64,000 bases of DNA from assembly GCF_038806765.1 (NCBI RefSeq), contig NZ_CP152389.1, positions 1,116,001 to 1,180,000 on the forward strand, given 5' to 3'. This DNA is from Mucilaginibacter sp. CSA2-8R. GTDB lineage: Bacteria; Bacteroidota; Bacteroidia; Sphingobacteriales; Sphingobacteriaceae. Below, piece by piece: positions 44,975-54,355 of this stretch (its first letter is position 1; each line of letters opens with the position of its first letter). Under the pieces are notes generated by a model, which saw only the letters and a program-made list of their open reading frames with translations, did not search any database and was not told the DNA's origin. Made by a program: the position numbers and the translations under genes.

Positions 44975-45091
44975 ATGAAAGTTAGAGCATCCATCAAAAA
45001 ACGTAGTGCTGATTGTAAAATCATCCGTCGTAAAGGAAAGCTTTTTGTGATTAACAAAAAGAACCCTAAGTACAAACAACGTCAAGGGTAA
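44975..45091 (+). CDS. rpmJ: Ribosomal protein L36, zinc-free form
   Basis: A 38-residue L36. Starts [19 protein letters not shown] and ends NPKYKQRQG. Only one of the usual zinc ligands (Cys14) remains; the other Cys positions and the His are replaced, so it is the zinc-independent type. Placed between infA and rpsM as usual. Confidence 0.96.
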   Translation: MKVRASIKKRSADCKIIRRKGKLFVINKKNPKYKQRQG

Positions 45092-45103
45092 TTAAAAACA
45101 TCG

Positions 45104-45142
45104 GAATGATTGTACAACGGTGGCCCAGCCGTTCGATCATTC
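45104..45142 (+). promoter_or_regulatory. Two-tier hairpin leader before rpsM
   Basis: GAATGAT (45104-45110) pairs with ATCATTC (45136-45142), and AACGG (45116-45120) pairs with CCGTT (45129-45133) inside. It lies 21 bases before the rpsM ATG. In E. coli, S4 represses this operon by binding RNA at this place; similar roles here are inference. Confidence 0.55.
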
Positions 45143-45163
45143 ATTAAAACAAACGAGAAAAAT

Positions 45164-45541
45164 ATGGCAAGGATTTCAGGTATTGATTTACCAAGAAACA
45201 AAAGAGGCGAGATCGGACTAACCTACATTTACGGTATTGGACGTTCTACAGCCCAACAAATTTTAGACGAAGCTGGTATCCCTTACGATACTAAAGTTCA
45301 GGAATGGTCTGATGATCAACTGGCTGCTATTCGTGGTATCATCAACGATCAAATTAAAGTTGAAGGTGCTCTGCGTTCAGAAGTGCAACTTAATATTAAA
45401 CGTTTAATGGATATTGGTTGTTACCGCGGTACCCGTCACCGTAAAGGTTTACCTCTGCGTGGCCAGCGTACCAAAAACAACTCACGTACCCGTAAAGGTA
45501 AACGTAAAACAGTTGCTAACAAGAAAAAAGCTACTAAGTAA
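45164..45541 (+). CDS. rpsM: Ribosomal protein S13
   Basis: A 125-residue S13 from the ATG at 45164; the frame opens 18 codons earlier inside the leader hairpin. Conserved [16 protein letters not shown] and [16 protein letters not shown]. It contacts the P-site tRNA and the large subunit. Confidence 0.97.
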   Translation: MARISGIDLPRNKRGEIGLTYIYGIGRSTAQQILDEAGIPYDTKVQEWSDDQLAAIRGIINDQIKVEGALRSEVQLNIKRLMDIGCYRGTRHRKGLPLRGQRTKNNSRTRKGKRKTVANKKKATK

Positions 45542-45612
45542 TAATTGAATAACAAAGGAGCAGGATTTGTTTTGCTGCTTTGTTTGGACTATCTCATACA
45601 GTATCAATAATT

Positions 45613-45655
45613 AGTTAACGGGTCCCAGTTTTAGTAACTCCGTAATCTGTTAACT
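45613..45655 (+). promoter_or_regulatory. Hairpin leader before rpsK
   Basis: AGTTAAC (45613-45619) pairs with GTTAACT (45649-45655), and an inner CGG/CCG pairing is possible. It lies 14 bases before the rpsK ATG. Confidence 0.45.
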
Positions 45656-45669
45656 TAAAGAAACAAAAA

Positions 45670-46059
45670 ATGGCTAAAGCTAAAAAAGTAACCAAAAAAC
45701 GCATCGTTATTGTCGAGCCAGTTGGTCAGGCACATATCAACGCTACCTTTAACAACATCATTGTAACCTTAACCAACAGTTCAGGTCAGGCTATCTCTTG
45801 GTCGTCTGCAGGTAAAATGGGTTTCAAAGGGTCTAAAAAGAACACTCCTTATGCTGCTGGTCAGGCTGCTGCCGATTGCGGTAAAGTAGCTTATGATTTA
45901 GGCTTACGTAAAGTAGAAGTTTTTGTTAAAGGCCCGGGTGCTGGCCGCGAGTCGGCTATCCGTACACTGCAAACCAGCGGTATCGAGGTTACTACTATTA
46001 AGGACATCACTCCACTGCCACACAACGGCTGTCGTCCTTCAAAAAGAAGAAGAGTTTAA
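45670..46059 (+). CDS. rpsK: Ribosomal protein S11
   Basis: A 129-residue S11 of the 30S platform. Conserved [15 protein letters not shown] and the [13 protein letters not shown] end. Confidence 0.98.
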   Translation: MAKAKKVTKKRIVIVEPVGQAHINATFNNIIVTLTNSSGQAISWSSAGKMGFKGSKKNTPYAAGQAAADCGKVAYDLGLRKVEVFVKGPGAGRESAIRTLQTSGIEVTTIKDITPLPHNGCRPSKRRRV

Positions 46060-46070
46060 TAAATCTATTT

Positions 46071-46115
46071 TTTAAAGCTAAGATTCTGCAGCTACAGGCT
46101 GCATGATACTTTAAA
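46071..46115 (+). promoter_or_regulatory. Two-tier hairpin leader before rpsD
   Basis: TTTAAAG (46071-46077) pairs with CTTTAAA (46109-46115), and TGCAGC (46087-46092) pairs with GCTGCA (46098-46103) inside. It ends 11 bases before the rpsD ATG. Confidence 0.55.
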
Positions 46116-46126
46116 AACAAAAAACC

Positions 46127-46735
46127 ATGGCAAGATATACCGGACCAAAGTCCAAAATTGCACGTAAATTCAGAGAGCCTATTTTTGGCCCTGATAAAGT
46201 GTTAGAAAGAAAAAATTACCCTCCTGGCATGCATGGCGTGTCAAAACGCAGAGGTAAACAATCTGAGTACGCTGTTCAGTTACAAGAGAAACAAAAAGTA
46301 AAGTACACTTATGGTGTATTAGAGCGTTACTTCGAAAACTTATTCCACCGTGCTTCTGCCCGTGAAGGTATTACCGGTACTAATTTGCTTCAGTTATTAG
46401 AAGCTCGTTTAGATAACGTAGTATACCGTTTAGGTATTGCTCCTACACGTTCAGGTGCCCGTCAGTTGGTAGGTCACAAACACATCACGGTAAATGGCGA
46501 AGTAGTTAACATCGCTTCTTACACCATCAAACCGGGTGACATTATTGCCGTTCGCGAAAAATCAAAATCACTTGAGGCTATCTCTAATTCAGTAGCTGGT
46601 CGTAAAGTGAATAAATATAGCTGGTTTGAATGGGATGCTGCTGCTTTAAGCGGTAAACTTTTAAACTACCCTAACCGCGATGAGATTCCGGAAAATATTA
46701 AGGAAAACTTAATCGTCGAGTTATATTCAAAATAA
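46127..46735 (+). CDS. rpsD: Ribosomal protein S4
   Basis: A 202-residue S4 that nucleates 30S assembly. The S4 RNA-binding domain contains [20 protein letters not shown]. The first region lacks the zinc-binding cysteines of some S4 forms. S4 is the classical repressor of the alpha operon. Confidence 0.97.
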   Translation: MARYTGPKSKIARKFREPIFGPDKVLERKNYPPGMHGVSKRRGKQSEYAVQLQEKQKVKYTYGVLERYFENLFHRASAREGITGTNLLQLLEARLDNVVYRLGIAPTRSGARQLVGHKHITVNGEVVNIASYTIKPGDIIAVREKSKSLEAISNSVAGRKVNKYSWFEWDAAALSGKLLNYPNRDEIPENIKENLIVELYSK

Positions 46736-46752
46736 TTAATGATATTGAGCTG

Positions 46753-46786
46753 CGAAATGATTGGCATTTTATGTCAGTCATTTTCG
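46753..46786 (+). promoter_or_regulatory. Two-tier hairpin leader before rpoA
   Basis: AAATGA (46755-46760) pairs with TCATTT (46778-46783), and TGGCA (46762-46766) pairs with TGTCA (46772-46776; one G-T wobble) inside. It lies in the 96-base gap before rpoA. Confidence 0.5.
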
Positions 46787-46831
46787 TGGTTATATTTCAT
46801 CCAATCAGTAAACAATAAACAAAGCATATAA

Positions 46832-47824
46832 ATGGCAATTTTAGCATTTCAAAAACCAGATAAGGTTATCATGCAGAAGTCAACCGACTTTGAAGGCACG
46901 TTTGAATTTCGTCCGTTAGAACCAGGCTTCGGTATAACCATTGGTAATGCTTTACGTCGTATCTTACTTTCTTCATTGGAAGGTTATGCTGTCACCTCAG
47001 TACGTTTTTCAGGTGTAACGCATGAGTTTTCAACCATCAAAGGGGTTGTTGAAGACGTTACTGAAATCATCCTGAACCTGAAACAAGTACGTTTGAAAAA
47101 AACAGGTGAGTCGGGTGATACCGAGAAGATCTTTGTCATTGTTAATGGACAAGACAGCTTTAAGGCTGGCGATATCACTCAGTTCTCTAACAACTTTGCT
47201 GTTTTAAATCCAGACCTCGTTATATGTAACATGGATCCTTCGGTAACCTTAGAGGTTGAGTTAACTGTTAACAAAGGCCGTGGTTATATTCCAAGCGAAG
47301 AAAACAAAAACCCTGATGCTGCAATCGGCGTAATCGCGATCGACTCGATCTATACACCGATTAAAAACGTAAAATATAGTATTGAGAACTATCGTGTAGA
47401 GCAAAAAACCGACTATGAGAAATTAGTGCTGGATATTGCTACTGATGGTTCTATTCATCCTGAAGACGCACTAAAAGAGGCGGCCAAAATTTTGATTCAG
47501 CACTTTATGTTATTCTCTGATGAGAACATGATGCTGGAGGCGCAAGCTAAAGAAGAAACTAAAGAGGTTGATGAAGAAATTTTACACATGCGTAAAATTC
47601 TGAAAACTGAATTGGTAGATCTTGATCTTTCTGTACGTGCATTAAACTGTTTAAAAGCAGCCGATATCCGTAGCCTGGCCGATCTGGTATCTTATGATGT
47701 AGCTGACATGCTAAAGTTTAGAAACTTTGGTAAAAAGTCATTAACAGAGATTCAGGATTTGGTTAAATCAAAAGGTTTATCATTCGGTATGAACCTGGCT
47801 AAGTACAAATTAGACGAAGAATAA
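46832..47824 (+). CDS. rpoA: RNA polymerase alpha subunit
   Basis: A 330-residue alpha subunit. The N-terminal dimerisation domain contains [22 protein letters not shown], broken here only by motif length; the C-terminal domain (from about 255) contains [19 protein letters not shown], which binds DNA and activators. It lies in the alpha operon between rpsD and rplQ. Confidence 0.98.
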   Translation: MAILAFQKPDKVIMQKSTDFEGTFEFRPLEPGFGITIGNALRRILLSSLEGYAVTSVRFSGVTHEFSTIKGVVEDVTEIILNLKQVRLKKTGESGDTEKIFVIVNGQDSFKAGDITQFSNNFAVLNPDLVICNMDPSVTLEVELTVNKGRGYIPSEENKNPDAAIGVIAIDSIYTPIKNVKYSIENYRVEQKTDYEKLVLDIATDGSIHPEDALKEAAKILIQHFMLFSDENMMLEAQAKEETKEVDEEILHMRKILKTELVDLDLSVRALNCLKAADIRSLADLVSYDVADMLKFRNFGKKSLTEIQDLVKSKGLSFGMNLAKYKLDEE

Positions 47825-47902
47825 TTATAAGCGAGGGCATAATTCCGCGGGCTTGACGTTAGCGCCGCCCAACGGTATGCACGTGCACAACAAAACAAAA
47901 CA

Positions 47903-48451
47903 ATGAGACACGGAAAAAAACACAATCATTTAGGCCGTACCAAGAGCCACCGCGTGGCTATGATGGGTAACATGGCATCATCGCTTATTTTACACAAGCG
48001 TATTACTACCACTTTAGCAAAAGCAAAAGCACTACGTGTTTATGTTGAGCCTTTGGTAACCAAATCAAAAAGCGATACTACACATTCACGTCGTACTGTA
48101 TTTAGCTACCTGCAAAACAAAGAAGCGGTTACTATTTTGTTCCGCGAGATTGCAGAGAAAGTTGCTAACCGTCCGGGTGGTTATACTCGTATCATCAAGT
48201 TAGAAAACCGTTTAGGTGATAACGCCGAGATGGCGATCATTGAATTGGTTGATTACAACACTGTATATGGTGTTAAAGAATCTGCTGCTGCAGCTACAAC
48301 TCGTCGTTCACGTCGTGGTGGTAAAGCTAAAGCTACTGCACCTGCTGCTACTGCTGAGGTTACTCCAGCTGATGAAGCTGTAGTTGCTGAACCGGAAGTT
48401 ACCCCTGAAGCTCCTGCTCAAAACGAGGAGAATGCAGAAAAAGGTGAGTAA
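47903..48451 (+). CDS. rplQ: Ribosomal protein L17 with an Ala/Pro/Glu-rich tail
   Basis: A 182-residue L17. The core ([17 protein letters not shown] start) ends near residue 125. About 55 more residues follow: a short basic stretch ([11 protein letters not shown]) and then an acidic low-complexity tail rich in A, P, E, T and V. Last gene of the ribosomal cluster, followed by a strong terminator. Confidence 0.96.
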   Translation: MRHGKKHNHLGRTKSHRVAMMGNMASSLILHKRITTTLAKAKALRVYVEPLVTKSKSDTTHSRRTVFSYLQNKEAVTILFREIAEKVANRPGGYTRIIKLENRLGDNAEMAIIELVDYNTVYGVKESAAAATTRRSRRGGKAKATAPAATAEVTPADEAVVAEPEVTPEAPAQNEENAEKGE

Positions 48452-48474
48452 TTAAAACACTTATTATTTTTATA

Positions 48475-48515
48475 AAAGGTCGGCTCCTGCAAAGAGCCGA
48501 CCTTTCGCTTTTTAC
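48475..48515 (+). terminator. Terminator of the ribosomal protein cluster
   Basis: AAAGGTCGGCTC (48475-48486) pairs with GAGCCGACCTTT (48494-48505), followed by CGCTTTTT. It lies 23 bases after the rplQ stop. Confidence 0.92.
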
Positions 48516-48525
48516 AAAGCATAAT

Positions 48526-48963
48526 TTACTCCTCTGGTAACATTATAGTGGTAATAGCCAGCCGGTTCCAGGCATTGATAGCTATGGCGGCCATCACAAC
48601 TTTGGCTGTTGTTTTTTCTCCCAGAATAATCACAGCTTCGTTGTAAGTTTGATCACTTACACGTCCTCTAATGTCGGTAACTTCTTCAGTAAGTTTTAGT
48701 GCTGCACGTTCCTGCTTTGTAAAAGAATTTGTTTCTTGCCAGGCGTTTAATAGATAAATACGCTGTTCTGTTTCGCCAAACTTACGTGCATCTTTAGTGT
48801 GCATATTTAGGCAAAAAGCACATCCATTAATTTGTGATGCTCTGATCTTGATGAGCTCGTATAAGCTTTTATCTAAGCCCGAATTTCGGACATAGTTTTC
48901 TAGAGTGTACAGCGCTTTAAAAGCGTCTGGCTCAACATTCTGAATTTTGATTCTGGTTTCCAT
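48526..48963 (-). CDS. Carboxymuconolactone decarboxylase / AhpD-like protein
   Basis: 145 residues from the ATG at 48963 (METRIKIQN). The AhpD core motif is INGCAFCLNMHT, with the redox pair Cys-x2-Cys and the nearby His. Such proteins reduce peroxides or handle related small molecules. Upstream ATGs at 48975 and 49020 are possible but add no conserved sequence. A frameshifted Crp/Fnr-type regulator gene lies directly upstream on the same strand, a common partner of this family. Confidence 0.88.
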   Translation of the reverse strand: METRIKIQNVEPDAFKALYTLENYVRNSGLDKSLYELIKIRASQINGCAFCLNMHTKDARKFGETEQRIYLLNAWQETNSFTKQERAALKLTEEVTDIRGRVSDQTYNEAVIILGEKTTAKVVMAAIAINAWNRLAITTIMLPEE

Positions 48964-49074
48964 AATAGCTTGCATTAATTTAAATTGATGTAACGCCGGA
49001 CTAAATTCCGGACATCTCAAATTTGCGCAAGCCTATTTGTCAAAATCTTAATCATGATTAAGAAATGCATGTAC

Positions 49075-49643
49075 TCACTTCTTACCTCGTACTTTGCTCA
49101 AAAACTCAGGAGTAACGCCTAAATATGATGGCAGCATGTATTGCGGAATGCGCTGGATGAAATCTGGAAATCTGCTGGCAAAATGATGGTATTTTTCTTC
49201 GCCAGATAAGTCGGTAAAATATACCTGGCGGGTTTGCGCTGCGGCGTAAGCCCGTTGATAAACGCGTCTAAAGTACCGTTCCAGTTGAGGTGCCTTTAAA
49301 AAAGTTCTTCCTGTTTGTCTTTTTTTAACACAATGAGATGACTTGGCTGCACTGCCTGCAGGTAAAACTGGGAGGGTGTACCTAATGTGATTGACGTGTA
49401 ATCGCTTATCCACCAGTTGTCGATGCCAAATTGCACTATTTGCTCAACGCCGTTATCTTTAACAAAGTACATACGCAGGCAACCCTCTGCAACAAAATAT
49501 TGAGCACTGCACTCATCACCCTCCGAAAACAGGTATTGCTTTTTCTTCACCGTTGCACATTTTACATACTCTCCAACTATTTGCTGTTCTTCAGTATTAA
49601 GCGTTGTATACTTCTGTATATGCGATAGGAGTTGGGCAATCAT
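49075..49643 (-). pseudogene. Crp/Fnr-family regulator, frameshifted
   Basis: Two adjoining frames make one protein of about 190 residues. The N-terminal part (ATG at 49643, MIAQLLSHIQKY) is a cyclic-nucleotide-binding-type barrel ending KQEELF. The other part continues LKAPQLERYFRRVYQRA and ends with a winged helix (YLGVTPEFLSKVRGKK). They meet at a run of six T on the minus strand near 49300; seven T would restore the frame (EELFLKAP). Either a recent one-base loss, slippage control or a sequencing error. The neighbour AhpD-like gene is the likely target. Confidence 0.75.
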
Positions 49644-49680
49644 AGCATAGTCGAATGAGTGGAATGATTTTTTAATGTTG

Positions 49681-50229
49681 CTATTTATGGATAGTCGAGT
49701 TGCCAACGGCTTTGTTTAGTATATAAAATACAGACTTATTCCGCTGTTCTAACTTGCGAAAACCCGACTTTGTTAGTACGCGTTGCGATGCCAGGTTATT
49801 GATGCCCGTATCCGCTTTGACGTTTTTCAAAATACTGAAATCGAAACCCCACTTGCAAATAGCATTTACAGCCTCGGTAGCATAATTATTGCCACGATGT
49901 TGCTCGTCTATCATGTAACCTACGGAGGTTTCACCATAGTCATCAGGATAGCCATTAAAACCAATGCCGCCAACGGTAACGTTGATATTCTTTAAAATAA
50001 TTAGCCAATTGGTATACCAATAATACAGATCAGGATAGGCATGCGTATTGGGCAGCCAGAAGTGATATAGTGCTTCGGCCATATCAGCTTTTACCTCGTC
50101 GTCTACCACCATTGATGAGGTGTTCAATCCAAGCGTGCGTTGCAGCTCATCCCAGTGTTGGTCAAATAAAAGTAACTGGTGATGTTTTAAAGGAATTAAC
50201 TTTAACCGGTCCGACTCTATAAATATCAT
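49681..50229 (-). CDS. GNAT-family N-acetyltransferase (RimJ/RimL-like)
   Basis: A 182-residue acetyltransferase. The start IESDRLKLIPL is typical of RimJ/RimL-like enzymes, and the acetyl-CoA loop is MIDEQHRGNNYATEAV. It modifies amines of small molecules or protein N-termini; the substrate is unknown. It ends 38 bases before the Crp/Fnr start. Confidence 0.85.
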   Translation of the reverse strand: MIFIESDRLKLIPLKHHQLLLFDQHWDELQRTLGLNTSSMVVDDEVKADMAEALYHFWLPNTHAYPDLYYWYTNWLIILKNINVTVGGIGFNGYPDDYGETSVGYMIDEQHRGNNYATEAVNAICKWGFDFSILKNVKADTGINNLASQRVLTKSGFRKLEQRNKSVFYILNKAVGNSTIHK

Positions 50230-50395
50230 TTTGCTACTATACTTTACATACGCTCTGCCGCGGGTGGTGGTTTTGGCAGCATATCAATTGTTATTACTGT
50301 AATTTGCTGTCATGCTGTCACGCAATTGTTTACGCTTACTGACTAATGGTTGCTTTTTCTATAATCTTTTACAATATACACTGCCATTGCTGCGT

Positions 50396-50410
50396 TGGCA
50401 CAACCCTTGT
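50396..50410 (+). promoter_or_regulatory. Candidate sigma-54-like element upstream of dnaK
   Basis: TGGCACA-ACCC-TTGT resembles the -24/-12 consensus, with T rather than C at the last position. The clpB gene has a similar element. No TAnnTTTG box is seen near dnaK. The 5' leader would be about 40 bases. Confidence 0.35.
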
Positions 50411-50459
50411 TAATTAGTGTGTATAATAATTAACAGTAAATAAAGGAAAAATCAATCAT

Positions 50460-52364
50460 ATGTCTAAAATCATTGGAATCGACTTAGGAACAACAAACTC
50501 CTGCGTAGCAGTAATGGAAGGTAATGAGCCGGTAGTTATTGCCAACAGTGAAGGAAAGCGTACTACACCATCTGTAGTAGCATTTGTTGACAATGGCGAA
50601 CGTAAAGTAGGTGACCCTGCTAAACGCCAATCTATCACTAACCCAACAAAAACCGTTTATTCTGTTAAACGCTTTATGGGTAATCAGTTTAACGAGGTTA
50701 CTCAAGAGGTTGGTCGTGTACCTTACTCTGTAGTAAAAGGTGACAATAACACACCACGTGTTGAAATCGATGACAGAAAATATACTCCTCAGGAGATTTC
50801 GGCCATGATTCTTCAAAAAATGAAGAAAACAGCTGAGGACTTTTTAGGAACCGAAGTTACTGAAGCGGTTATTACCGTACCAGCTTACTTTAACGATGCT
50901 CAACGTCAGGCTACCAAAGAGGCTGGTGAAATTGCCGGTTTAAAAGTACGCCGTATCATTAACGAGCCTACTGCTGCTGCTTTGGCTTACGGTTTAGATA
51001 AAGCCCACAAAGATATGAAAATTGTGGTGTTTGACTGTGGTGGTGGTACTCATGACGTATCAGTGTTAGAGTTAGGTGATGGTGTGTTTGAAGTAAAATC
51101 TACCGATGGTGACACGCACTTAGGTGGTGACGATTTTGACCAGGTAATTATTGACTGGTTAGCCGACGAGTTTAAAAGTGATGAAGGTTTTGACTTACGT
51201 CGCGATCCGATGGCATTACAGCGTTTAAAAGAAGCTGCTGAAAAAGCTAAAATCGAATTGTCAAGCTCTCCAACTACCGAAATCAACCTGCCGTACATCA
51301 CTGCAGTTGACGGTATGCCTAAACACTTGGTTAAACAACTAAGCCGTGCTAAATTTGAGCAATTAGCTGATAGCCTTATTAAGCGTACTATTGAGCCTTG
51401 CCGTACTGCTTTAAAAAATGCAGGTTACAGCACTTCTGATATTGACGAGATTATCTTGGTTGGTGGTTCAACACGTATACCTGCTATTCAGGAAGCTGTT
51501 CAGAAATTCTTTGGTAAATCTCCATCAAAAGGTGTAAACCCTGATGAGGTTGTAGCTATCGGTGCTGCCATTCAAGGTGGTGTATTAACCGGCGAAGTGA
51601 AAGACGTGTTATTGTTAGACGTTACACCGCTTTCGTTAGGTATCGAAACTATGGGTGGTGTGATGACCCGTTTAATTGAGTCAAATACAACTATCCCAAG
51701 CAAAAAGTCAGAGACTTTCTCTACCGCATCTGATAACCAGCCATCTGTAGAGATCCACATTTTGCAAGGCGAGCGCCCCATGGCCGCTCAAAACCGTACC
51801 TTAGGCCGTTTCCACTTGGATAGCATTCCGCCAGCGCCTCGTGGTGTACCTCAAATCGAAGTTACTTTTGATATTGATGCTAACGGTATATTACATGTAT
51901 CAGCTAAAGACAAAGCCACCGGTAAAGAGCAAAAAATCCGTATCGAGGCTTCATCTGGCTTAACTGATGCTGAAATCAAAAAAATGAAAGAAGAAGCAGA
52001 AGCTAATGCTGATGCCGACAAAAAAGCTAAAGAAGAAGTTGAAAGCCTGAACTCTGCTGATGCACTGATCTTCTCAACCGAGAAACAGTTAAAAGAGTAT
52101 GGCGATAAGATACCTGCTGATAAAAAAGCACAAATCGAATCTGCTTTAGAAAAGTTAAAAACAGCATACTCTGCTAAAAATTTAACTGATATCGAAGCTG
52201 CACAAACTGAGTTAAATACTGCTTGGGGCGCTGCATCTGAAGATATGTACAAAGCATCTGCTGATGCGCAACAAGGCGGACAGCCAGGTGCAGGTGATGC
52301 CGGAGCCAACAACCAGAACTCAGGCGACACTGTAACTGATGTTGACTTCGAAGAAGTTAAATAA
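50460..52364 (+). CDS. dnaK: Molecular chaperone DnaK (Hsp70)
   Basis: A 634-residue Hsp70. The ATPase start is [22 protein letters not shown] [11 protein letters not shown] lies near residue 340. A substrate-binding domain and helical lid follow, then a disordered G/A/Q/N-rich linker and the acidic end DVDFEEVK. It folds and protects cytoplasmic proteins and works with ClpB. No dnaJ or grpE is adjacent. Own terminator. Confidence 0.98.
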   Translation: MSKIIGIDLGTTNSCVAVMEGNEPVVIANSEGKRTTPSVVAFVDNGERKVGDPAKRQSITNPTKTVYSVKRFMGNQFNEVTQEVGRVPYSVVKGDNNTPRVEIDDRKYTPQEISAMILQKMKKTAEDFLGTEVTEAVITVPAYFNDAQRQATKEAGEIAGLKVRRIINEPTAAALAYGLDKAHKDMKIVVFDCGGGTHDVSVLELGDGVFEVKSTDGDTHLGGDDFDQVIIDWLADEFKSDEGFDLRRDPMALQRLKEAAEKAKIELSSSPTTEINLPYITAVDGMPKHLVKQLSRAKFEQLADSLIKRTIEPCRTALKNAGYSTSDIDEIILVGGSTRIPAIQEAVQKFFGKSPSKGVNPDEVVAIGAAIQGGVLTGEVKDVLLLDVTPLSLGIETMGGVMTRLIESNTTIPSKKSETFSTASDNQPSVEIHILQGERPMAAQNRTLGRFHLDSIPPAPRGVPQIEVTFDIDANGILHVSAKDKATGKEQKIRIEASSGLTDAEIKKMKEEAEANADADKKAKEEVESLNSADALIFSTEKQLKEYGDKIPADKKAQIESALEKLKTAYSAKNLTDIEAAQTELNTAWGAASEDMYKASADAQQGGQPGAGDAGANNQNSGDTVTDVDFEEVK

Positions 52365-52383
52365 CAATAGATTTTAATACTTT

Positions 52384-52419
52384 AAAAAAGCTCCTGACCA
52401 TCCGGCCAGGAGCTTTTTT
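52384..52419. terminator. Terminator after dnaK
   Basis: AAAAAAGCTCCTG (52384-52396) pairs with CAGGAGCTTTTTT (52407-52419). It also serves the convergent exported-protein gene. Confidence 0.92.
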
Positions 52420-52438
52420 ATTAGGAGTAGGTTTGAAT

Positions 52439-53029
52439 CTACCAATCTTTGGTCGATACATGTTTAGATTCTAACGGTTTAGCAGGCTTAGCGTCCGTAT
52501 GGTTTAAGTAATTATACAGTTGCTGATCCAGGTAGCTAAAAAACGTGGTAATCTGTTTAGAGTAGTTCTCATACTGCGATTCTTTCACCTTTTTGCTAAG
52601 CTCTTCTAAGGTATAGCTTATGCCTGCAACGGGGGTAAACAGACCATAGCGGTTCCGTTGCAAAGGCAGATAAGTTAAGTTGGTGGCCATTACCCGGTAT
52701 TTGGTTTCTTTAAAGGCTATCGTTAAATCAAATTGCAATAAGCCATCTTCCTGACCGGCAATTAATCCTTTACTGTACAAGGTAAATTTGCCTTTGGCAT
52801 TGAGAGAACTGCCGTTTACAGGCTGATCTTTATCGGGTTTTATATCCGGGTAATACTTCTTCAGGAAGGCTTGAGCTACAGCCAGACGTTGTAAACTATC
52901 TGCAGCTGGTATATTGCCTACGTGATAGTACATCAGCTTGCCTTGATCGTTAGTGACAAGTATGTTTTTTTGTGCATAGCTGCTCGCTGATAGCAGTAGC
53001 ACAATAATAATTATGTGTAGCTTTTTCAT
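52439..53029 (-). CDS. Exported protein, possibly DUF4468-like
   Basis: A 196-residue protein with a signal peptide (1-19, ending SYAQ). The middle has a beta-strand pattern (GLLQFDLTIAFKETKYRVMATNL) similar to DUF4468 domains, which I recall as TBP-like folds, followed by helices. Not assigned with confidence. It lies downstream of the porin gene across a terminator. Confidence 0.6.
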   Translation of the reverse strand: MKKLHIIIIVLLLSASSYAQKNILVTNDQGKLMYYHVGNIPAADSLQRLAVAQAFLKKYYPDIKPDKDQPVNGSSLNAKGKFTLYSKGLIAGQEDGLLQFDLTIAFKETKYRVMATNLTYLPLQRNRYGLFTPVAGISYTLEELSKKVKESQYENYSKQITTFFSYLDQQLYNYLNHTDAKPAKPLESKHVSTKDW

Positions 53030-53062
53030 AAAAAAAGGACTACCCGTAAGTTAGATAGTCCT
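53030..53062 (-). terminator. Terminator after the porin gene
   Basis: On the minus strand AGGACTA (53062-53056) pairs with TAGTCCT (53042-53036), followed by a T run that reaches the start codon of the next gene. Confidence 0.75.
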
Positions 53063-53101
53063 CAAATATATCATTGTAAAAGTTGAAATTATACGTTTTG
53101 C

Positions 53102-54160
53102 TTAAAAAGCATAGACAGCTGCAAGCACAAACTGTGAAGCTGATTTTGTAGGCATACCACTGCTTTTGATATACGGTGTTGACTTACTGGCATTGTCTAA
53201 CCTCACTTCCGGAATAAAAGTAAGCCCGCCTGCTTTTACATTAGCAGTTAAGGTAAAAGCCTTAACCGAGCTGCCCGGAGGGATGGCCGAGTAAGAACCA
53301 CCAGTTGCGGTTTTGTTTTTAAAATACTCACCTCTTAAACCTAAAGCTACTGCGCTTGATATAGCGTATTGCGGGTACAATGCCACACCGGCAAATCCGC
53401 CGCCGTCATTAGGTGCCGAAAACGATGCAGCGTTTAGTCCCATTTTAAACTTATCGGTGATTTGATAGGCAGTAGTTAAGTCTAATTCAGTACCCGACAT
53501 TTTGCCACTTAATACATTCAGATAAGCATTCCAGCCTTTTACCGGGCTAACCATTAGCTGCCCTCCAAAGGTGGATACCTCTTTGTTAGATTCATATACG
53601 TTCCAGTTGTCATTAAAAATACCTGCCATCAAGCTCACTTTGTCCGAAAATGCATAAGAAAACTTTAAACCTGCGTTCTGGAATGGGCCGTTGGTAAACA
53701 AGTAAGATGTTGAATAATTGAAGTTACCACTTGGTGCAATAATTTCGTAACCAACAAAAGTAGCCATGTAACCGGCAGTTACATTCAGTTTATCGGTAAG
53801 GTCATACCCTACATATAAGTTTTGGATGTGAAAGCTGTTGCCGTCGGCACTATTTGGGATAGATTGATACTGGCCCCGCGGACCAAAAGATAATTCGCCT
53901 ACAAATAATGCTTTGTTGTACTTCTTTTTAACGCCCAAATCAATCATGCCTATCGAAACAGAATTGGCCTCGTTGGCAAAACTGGTCTGGATGTTGGCAT
54001 TTTTCCTGCCCGCAAAATCAAGTTTATAGTACGTATCTACCGACCCAAAAAACGTTAAACCAGGGTCGGCGGGTACCGGCGTTACTTTGGTAGTGTCTTG
54101 GGCCCTGGCCGTTAGCAAGAGTGATGACAGGGCAGCAGCGAGTAAAAATGTTTTTTTCAT
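53102..54160 (-). CDS. Outer membrane beta-barrel porin (OmpL-like, BBP2 family)
   Basis: A 352-residue protein with a signal peptide (1-20, ending ARAQ) and alternating amphipathic strands to a C-terminal aromatic (AVYAF). The barrel-2 family pattern is seen at GSVDTYYKLDF and later LYVGYDLTDKLNVTAGYMATFVG. Lies directly downstream of amtB, so it may pass ammonium or other small solutes across the outer membrane. That role is inferred from position. Confidence 0.8.
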   Translation of the reverse strand: MKKTFLLAAALSSLLLTARAQDTTKVTPVPADPGLTFFGSVDTYYKLDFAGRKNANIQTSFANEANSVSIGMIDLGVKKKYNKALFVGELSFGPRGQYQSIPNSADGNSFHIQNLYVGYDLTDKLNVTAGYMATFVGYEIIAPSGNFNYSTSYLFTNGPFQNAGLKFSYAFSDKVSLMAGIFNDNWNVYESNKEVSTFGGQLMVSPVKGWNAYLNVLSGKMSGTELDLTTAYQITDKFKMGLNAASFSAPNDGGGFAGVALYPQYAISSAVALGLRGEYFKNKTATGGSYSAIPPGSSVKAFTLTANVKAGGLTFIPEVRLDNASKSTPYIKSSGMPTKSASQFVLAAVYAF

Positions 54161-54307
54161 GTGAGCTTGGTTTTTGGGATGAGTGTGTTAAAATCAATTG
54201 TAATTTGAATTGTATAGGCACAACAATAGCTTACCGTCCATTTTTTTTGTTAAAAACGGATAGCCAAAACAGGTTGGTCCACGAAAAATAAAGCGAGTAG
54301 GGATAAA

Positions 54308-54339
54308 CAAGCGCTGCATCAAGGTAAGCGCAGCGCTTG
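54308..54339. terminator. Terminator-like hairpin after amtB
   Basis: CAAGCGCTGC (54308-54317) pairs with GCAGCGCTTG (54330-54339). On the minus strand TTTATCC follows. It separates amtB from the porin gene. Confidence 0.65.
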
Positions 54340-54355
54340 TTTTATAATATTGGTA

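Noticed and set aside
50420..50440. TATAAT-like hexamer upstream of dnaK
   Set aside because: The main sigma factor of Bacteroidota uses TAnnTTTG, and no TTGACA lies at the right distance.
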